Positions 60,710 through 64,000 of a stretch of 64,000 nt of DNA are shown here, piece after piece. Source of the DNA: Dethiobacter alkaliphilus AHT 1 (GTDB lineage: Bacteria > Bacillota > Dethiobacteria > Dethiobacterales > Dethiobacteraceae); contig NZ_ACJM01000008.1 in NCBI RefSeq assembly GCF_000174415.1, positions 1 through 64,000 on the forward strand, given 5' to 3'. The translations under genes and the position numbers were made by a program. The number at the start of each line of letters is the position of its first letter. Positions within the stretch are counted from its first letter, which is position 1. The notes below the pieces were generated by a model. The model was not told the origin of the DNA, ran no database searches, and saw nothing but the letters and a program-made list of their open reading frames with translations.

Positions 60710-61192
60710 ATGAAAACAGGTTGGAAAATTATTCTGCTTGTTGTTAGCGTGGCCGTTGGTTTATATCTCCTGTTTACAGGTGTATATTATGCCACGTACG
60801 GAGCCGTTGGATTTTGTAACCGCTGTCATATTATTGAGCCCTATGTGGCTTCCTGGGAAGAGCAGCCCCATTCCGGGGTAAACTGTATGTTCTGTCATGA
60901 AATGCGGGGATTTGTGGGAAAGCTGGAGTCACAGGCCAGGGGGATTAATAACATGTATAAGTATGTTACAGGGCAGTACTCTGCCCCCATAGAAGCCAGG
61001 GTTTTTGAGCAAAACTGTTTTAGCTGCCATGTGGGGGATTATAGGCAGTTTCCCCAGGCTGCCAAGTTAATTAGGGGAGATAAAAAGCATTATGAAATTA
61101 TTCAGGAAAACCGCTCCTGTTTAGAGTGCCACAGGGATGTGGGCCATGGGTTAAATTTACTGATTACGCCCGACTTTTCCGGAATCCGGTAG
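60710..61192 (+). CDS. NapC/NirT/NrfH-type tetrahaem c-type cytochrome
   Basis: 160 aa with one N-terminal membrane anchor (WKIILLVVSVAVGLYLLFTGVYY) and four CxxCH haem motifs: CNRCH, CMFCH, CFSCH and CLECH. Such proteins pass electrons from menaquinol to periplasmic or cell-surface reductases. No reductase is adjacent, so its partner is elsewhere. ATG 60710 is the first in-frame start near the anchor; it has GAGGA 8 nt upstream, while the strong AAAGGAGA lies farther away. A cytochrome c implies a haem-maturation system in this anaerobe. Confidence 0.9.
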   Translation: MKTGWKIILLVVSVAVGLYLLFTGVYYATYGAVGFCNRCHIIEPYVASWEEQPHSGVNCMFCHEMRGFVGKLESQARGINNMYKYVTGQYSAPIEARVFEQNCFSCHVGDYRQFPQAAKLIRGDKKHYEIIQENRSCLECHRDVGHGLNLLITPDFSGIR

Positions 61193-61284
61193 AAGCATCC
61201 CCTGTAATAGGGCAAAAAAAAAGAGCAAAGCTGCTCTTTATATTTTGGAATCTATGTGCGCGTTATTGGCAAAAATAACGCGTT

Positions 61285-61533
61285 TTATGATGCTTTGTGG
61301 GAAATTTCTTTGGCGCACTCATGGCATACCATTCTTCCCTTGTGCTGGTGTACGTCTTCTGCATTTTCACAAAAAACACAGGCCGGTTGATACTTTCTCA
61401 GGATTATCTTTTCCCCTTCGACGAAAATTTCCAGTGAGTCTTTGATGTCAATGTTTAAGACCCTGCGCAGTTCAATGGGAATTACAATTCTGCCCAACTC
61501 GTCCACTTTGCGTACTATGCCTGTTGACTTCAT
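61285..61533 (-). CDS. AbrB-family transcriptional regulator with C-terminal zinc-finger-like cysteines
   Basis: 82 aa. The SpoVT/AbrB swapped-hairpin domain opens MKSTGIVRKVDELGRIVIPIELRRVLNI and continues DSLEIFVEGEKIILRKY, as in Bacillus AbrB/Abh. The last ~30 residues add CVFC...CHEC, a possible zinc-binding pair of knuckles. It would control transition-state or sporulation genes. ATG 61533 follows AAAGGGGGGAAAT; the frame upstream to 61563 has no site. Confidence 0.92.
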   Translation of the reverse strand: MKSTGIVRKVDELGRIVIPIELRRVLNIDIKDSLEIFVEGEKIILRKYQPACVFCENAEDVHQHKGRMVCHECAKEISHKAS

Positions 61534-61612
61534 ATTATTTCCCCCCTTTGTTTGGAAGTACACCTATAATCTACCATCTGTTGCAGCAGATTGTCATACA
61601 AAAGTATTAAAT

Positions 61613-61640
61613 CTAAAAAAAAACGAGCCCGTGGGCTCAT
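61613..61640 (-). terminator. Terminator of the 64-codon gene
   Basis: On the minus strand GAGCCC-ac-GGGCTC followed by GT9. Confidence 0.85.
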
Positions 61641-61642
61641 GT

Positions 61643-61837
61643 TTATTCCGGAGCATTTTTATAGGTGGTGATGATATAAGGATTGGGAATTTCTTTTTGC
61701 TGTTCTCCTGGAGCGTAAGAGATTTTTGACAGCTGTTTTCGTAAGTCCGCCACGATTGCCTCCAACTCTTCAACTCTCTCTTCAATAATTTTCAGCGCTT
61801 CGAAGTTAGTGCAGTTGTTTGTGGCCAGCCTCAACAC
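61643..61837 (-). CDS. Small coiled-coil protein, unknown
   Basis: 64 aa from a TTG start with GGAAAGGGGTG upstream. NFEALKIIEERVEELEAIVADLRKQLSKI is a clear amphipathic coiled-coil with heptad Leu/Ile/Val. The tail is Pro/Tyr-rich. A terminator lies just after the stop, which supports a real short gene. Function unknown; it sits between the germination pair and the AbrB-like gene. Confidence 0.6.
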   Translation of the reverse strand: MLRLATNNCTNFEALKIIEERVEELEAIVADLRKQLSKISYAPGEQQKEIPNPYIITTYKNAPE

Positions 61838-61914
61838 CCCTTTCCGCTAAATTATATTCCGGGAAGAGGTGTTTCTTTACTAAAATTGTAGTAATTTGCG
61901 GGCACAGAAGCTTA

Positions 61915-63030
61915 TTATGGTGAAAGCCCGGTTCTGGTAACCAGTGAGTTTACCTCTACATTTATGGGGACAGAGGGGAAGATGGTGTCCCAATCCATAT
62001 CCTGATAAATATCAGGGTGTCTTCTGTTTAGGGCTATGCCGAATCCCAGATAATCAATGGCAAACTCTTGCTGTGCCTTGGCAATGGCTCCTTCAACCTG
62101 CTTTTTAATTGTTTGTGATAACAGGCTTTCCAGTTGGGCAGTTTCTGCAGGATCAGATAAATCGAAGGGCTCACCCTGCTGTTGCAGGATTGTTCCGTCA
62201 GTATGCAGCTTTACTGTGAAACTGATTTTATCGCCGTTAATATGGGGGACCAGTCTGACAGATTTTTGTTCTACAAGATATGTGTAGACACTGTCTGCTT
62301 TTTTACCTTCCACAGTGGCATTGATATCCCCCACAATCCAGTTGGCAGCCTGGGTTTCGCTGCTACTTAGCCAACCGGAAAGTTTCCAGCGGTTAAAGAT
62401 TGCGGCCCCATGGCGGATGGGGATATCTCCTTCGGCAACCAGTATTCTTGATGCCAGGCCTTTGCCGTTGGTTCTGCGCAAATCCAAAAGAAATTCAATT
62501 AGAGGGTTGGTCCTTACTATTGATTGTTTATTGTCAAGTTGTGCCAGTGTTACCAGATGAGCAGACAGGTACGGTTCGTATGTGGGTTTTGTTTTTAACA
62601 GCTCCATGGCTTCAGCCTGGTGTACAAACAATACCCGGACCCGTTTTTGCACTTCCGGTTGCCTAAAAAAGAAGTCGGCAATGTGTCTGAAGTCCTCTTC
62701 CTTTGCTTTTTCCTCACCAATTAGTATTACTGTTAAATGGGCCAGGGTAACGGGGCGCCCGACTCTGGCGTGTAATAGCTCAATGGCCATATTTATACTG
62801 TCGGCCTCCAAGGTGTGAATAATGCTGGCCGGGGTTTGTGCATCAGGTCTGACTCCGGCGGGCTTGACCACTTCAAAGGTGATTTTGTATTTAGGTCCGT
62901 CTGCATCTTGAGTGGCGTCTATTCCGATGGCGGTAACAAATGATCTGTTTCTTATGTCCTGAACATCCCAGCAGCCTGAGGTGAGAAGAATTAATAATAT
63001 TGGTATCAGCCAGCACTTACGCATGTTCAT
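61915..63030 (-). CDS. Ger(x)C family spore germination lipoprotein
   Basis: 371 aa. Signal peptide with lipobox LTSGC, then WDVQDIRNRSFVTAIGIDA, the standard opening of Ger(x)C proteins. Further on are EVVKPAG, LLHARVGRPVTLAHL and the C-terminal conserved region KKQVEGAIAKAQQEFAIDYLGFGIALNRRHPDIYQDMDWD. It is the C subunit of a GerA-type nutrient receptor. It overlaps the gerB-like gene by 14 nt on the same strand. Confidence 0.93.
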   Translation of the reverse strand: MNMRKCWLIPILLILLTSGCWDVQDIRNRSFVTAIGIDATQDADGPKYKITFEVVKPAGVRPDAQTPASIIHTLEADSINMAIELLHARVGRPVTLAHLTVILIGEEKAKEEDFRHIADFFFRQPEVQKRVRVLFVHQAEAMELLKTKPTYEPYLSAHLVTLAQLDNKQSIVRTNPLIEFLLDLRRTNGKGLASRILVAEGDIPIRHGAAIFNRWKLSGWLSSSETQAANWIVGDINATVEGKKADSVYTYLVEQKSVRLVPHINGDKISFTVKLHTDGTILQQQGEPFDLSDPAETAQLESLLSQTIKKQVEGAIAKAQQEFAIDYLGFGIALNRRHPDIYQDMDWDTIFPSVPINVEVNSLVTRTGLSP

Positions 63031-64000
63031 TTGCCTCCTTGCCTCTGATTACAGCCATTAAGAAAGTGAGGGCAGGGATAACAGCGATAAAGATTAAAGT
63101 AAAGTAATTGTAGTACTCTCGGAGCACTAACATCCAGGTGACATTTGGTATCAGGTAGGTGGCGCCAATGATAGCGGCTGTTACAAGGCCGATGGTCAGT
63201 TTTCTGTGGGACAGACCAAATAACTCGATGATGCCAAAGGAGAGTAAGTAGATATAGATGGCCATGGTGGTAAAAATGGCAATCAGCCATGTTAATGTCA
63301 GAAGTAGTTCAAATCTTTCCACCGCAAAGCCGGGAAGTTCGATGGCACTGAGTAAGGCGATCCCCGGATAGATAAACTCCACAGTGTTTTCAGCACCAAG
63401 CACACCAATGGCATTTACAGAGGCAAATACACTAAAGAGGATAACAGCAAATATGCCCCCTAATGCAGGTTTGAGGATTTTATTTTTGTCGTTAAGAAAG
63501 GGTGTGACAAATAAGAGTACTTCCACCCCCTGAATAAAACCTACATAGACGATGGCTCCGTGCAGGACAGGAATAATGCCTCTGCTGAGAATCGGGAAAA
63601 AATTTTCAAACTGGACCTCTCTTATGCCTAAAAGCAGCACAACGATGATTGTTATGGCAAAGAAGGGATAAAACAACTGAAAGAAACGCACTATGCTGGA
63701 AAAGCCGTATGAAACCAGCCACACTGCGCCCAAACCCATTAAAATCAAGGGAATCAGAGCAGGAGTTTCCTGCAAATAAATCAGCCTGTTGGCGTTGGCA
63801 AAGTTTTGAAAAAGCAAAACCATAAAGGTGTAAAAGTAGAACAGGTAGGAGGCGATTATTACCAGGCCCATGGGCTTGCCCCAGACTTTTTTGCTGTAGG
63901 CAAAGAAACTCTCTCCGGGAAACCGGCGGGACAGCTTTACCAGAAGTGCTGTAAGGAGTATTAACAACGTCCCGCCCAGAAAGGTTGTAATTACGGCATC
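63017..64000 (-). CDS. GerB-type spore germination permease, 5' end outside window
   Basis: At least 327 residues of an APC-superfamily membrane protein with about nine visible helices. SRRFPGESFFAYSKKVWGKPMGLVIIASYLFYF and the later PNVTWMLVLREYYNYF are GerB-like. The frame is open to the window end (DAVITTFLGGT before the TTG at 63967), so the start and first helices are missing and the TTG is not the real start. It pairs with gerC in an overlapping arrangement; the gerA-type subunit is expected just outside the window. Confidence 0.9.
   Translation of the reverse strand, partial: DAVITTFLGGTLLILLTALLVKLSRRFPGESFFAYSKKVWGKPMGLVIIASYLFYFYTFMVLLFQNFANANRLIYLQETPALIPLILMGLGAVWLVSYGFSSIVRFFQLFYPFFAITIIVVLLLGIREVQFENFFPILSRGIIPVLHGAIVYVGFIQGVEVLLFVTPFLNDKNKILKPALGGIFAVILFSVFASVNAIGVLGAENTVEFIYPGIALLSAIELPGFAVERFELLLTLTWLIAIFTTMAIYIYLLSFGIIELFGLSHRKLTIGLVTAAIIGATYLIPNVTWMLVLREYYNYFTLIFIAVIPALTFLMAVIRGKEANEHA

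Noticed and set aside
1..64000. CRISPR array, rRNA genes, insertion sequences or prophage
   Set aside because: No regularly spaced direct repeats, no 16S/23S/5S signatures and no transposase- or phage-like products were seen on either strand.

Overview
The window looks like a chromosomal segment from an anaerobic, spore-forming member of the Firmicutes (Clostridia sense). Evidence is a Ger(x)C/GerB germination pair, AbrB-type and WYL regulators, an oxygen-sensitive [FeFe]-hydrogenase with its HydE/F/G maturases, and many GTG/TTG starts with strong AGGAGG-like ribosome sites. Base composition is moderate. Secreted proteins are acidic and there is a sucrose-synthesis operon. Together these recall haloalkaliphilic clostridia such as Dethiobacter, but the species is an inference.

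Layout. 1-5.5 kb: a Dpp/Opp-type ABC importer operon whose binding protein appears circularly permuted. 5.6-11.1 kb: a TPR/pRiA4b-ORF3 protein, a DUF6508 protein, and three tandem paralogues of an unrecognised ~200-aa family interleaved with an ECF S component. 11.2-12.9 kb: a MerR regulator and a frameshifted acyl-CoA dehydrogenase behind a palindromic promoter. 12.9-16.5 kb: a DUF2207 protein (also frameshifted), LemA and a WYL regulator on the minus strand. 17-19.5 kb: an exonuclease, an aldo/keto reductase, and two small promoter/terminator units. 19.6-25 kb: a PfkB kinase, SPS-SPP and sucrose synthase operon. 25-32.3 kb: a crotonase, RecQ, a hybrid histidine kinase and a polar amino-acid ABC importer. 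32.4-33.9 kb: an RNA-rich intergenic zone with a ~300-nt structured RNA, a folded leader, a 33-codon ORF unit and the second copy of a dispersed repeat. 33.9-39.4 kb: TM1266-family regulator, hydE, aspA, hydF, hydG. 39.5-47.3 kb: a selenium-dependent molybdenum hydroxylase with its YqeB/YqeC/MocA/XdhC maturation set. 47.4-51.9 kb (minus): an NAD(P)-linked, probably bifurcating [FeFe]-hydrogenase operon. 52.3-54.6 kb (minus): a sigma-54 activator with an H-cluster-domain-like N-terminus. 54.8-57.3 kb: 5-oxoprolinase PxpABC. Then tRNA-Arg(CCT), a PAS histidine kinase, a lipoprotein, a tetrahaem cytochrome, an AbrB-like regulator and the gerB/gerC pair, cut by the window end.

Most striking system. 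The hydrogenase-like domain fused to a sigma-54 AAA+ activator lies directly upstream of the hydrogenase operon. That operon has a well-spaced -24/-12 promoter (GG-N10-GC), with a perfect 26-bp palindrome about 98 bp upstream of the predicted transcription start. This reads as a self-contained circuit in which an H-cluster-type or Fe-S sensor sets hydrogenase transcription. Maturases are encoded in the same region.

Two genes carry clear single-base deletions (acyl-CoA dehydrogenase, DUF2207) and a third is possible (near 18.9 kb). All lie at short homopolymers, so sequencing error must be excluded before calling decay or phase variation.
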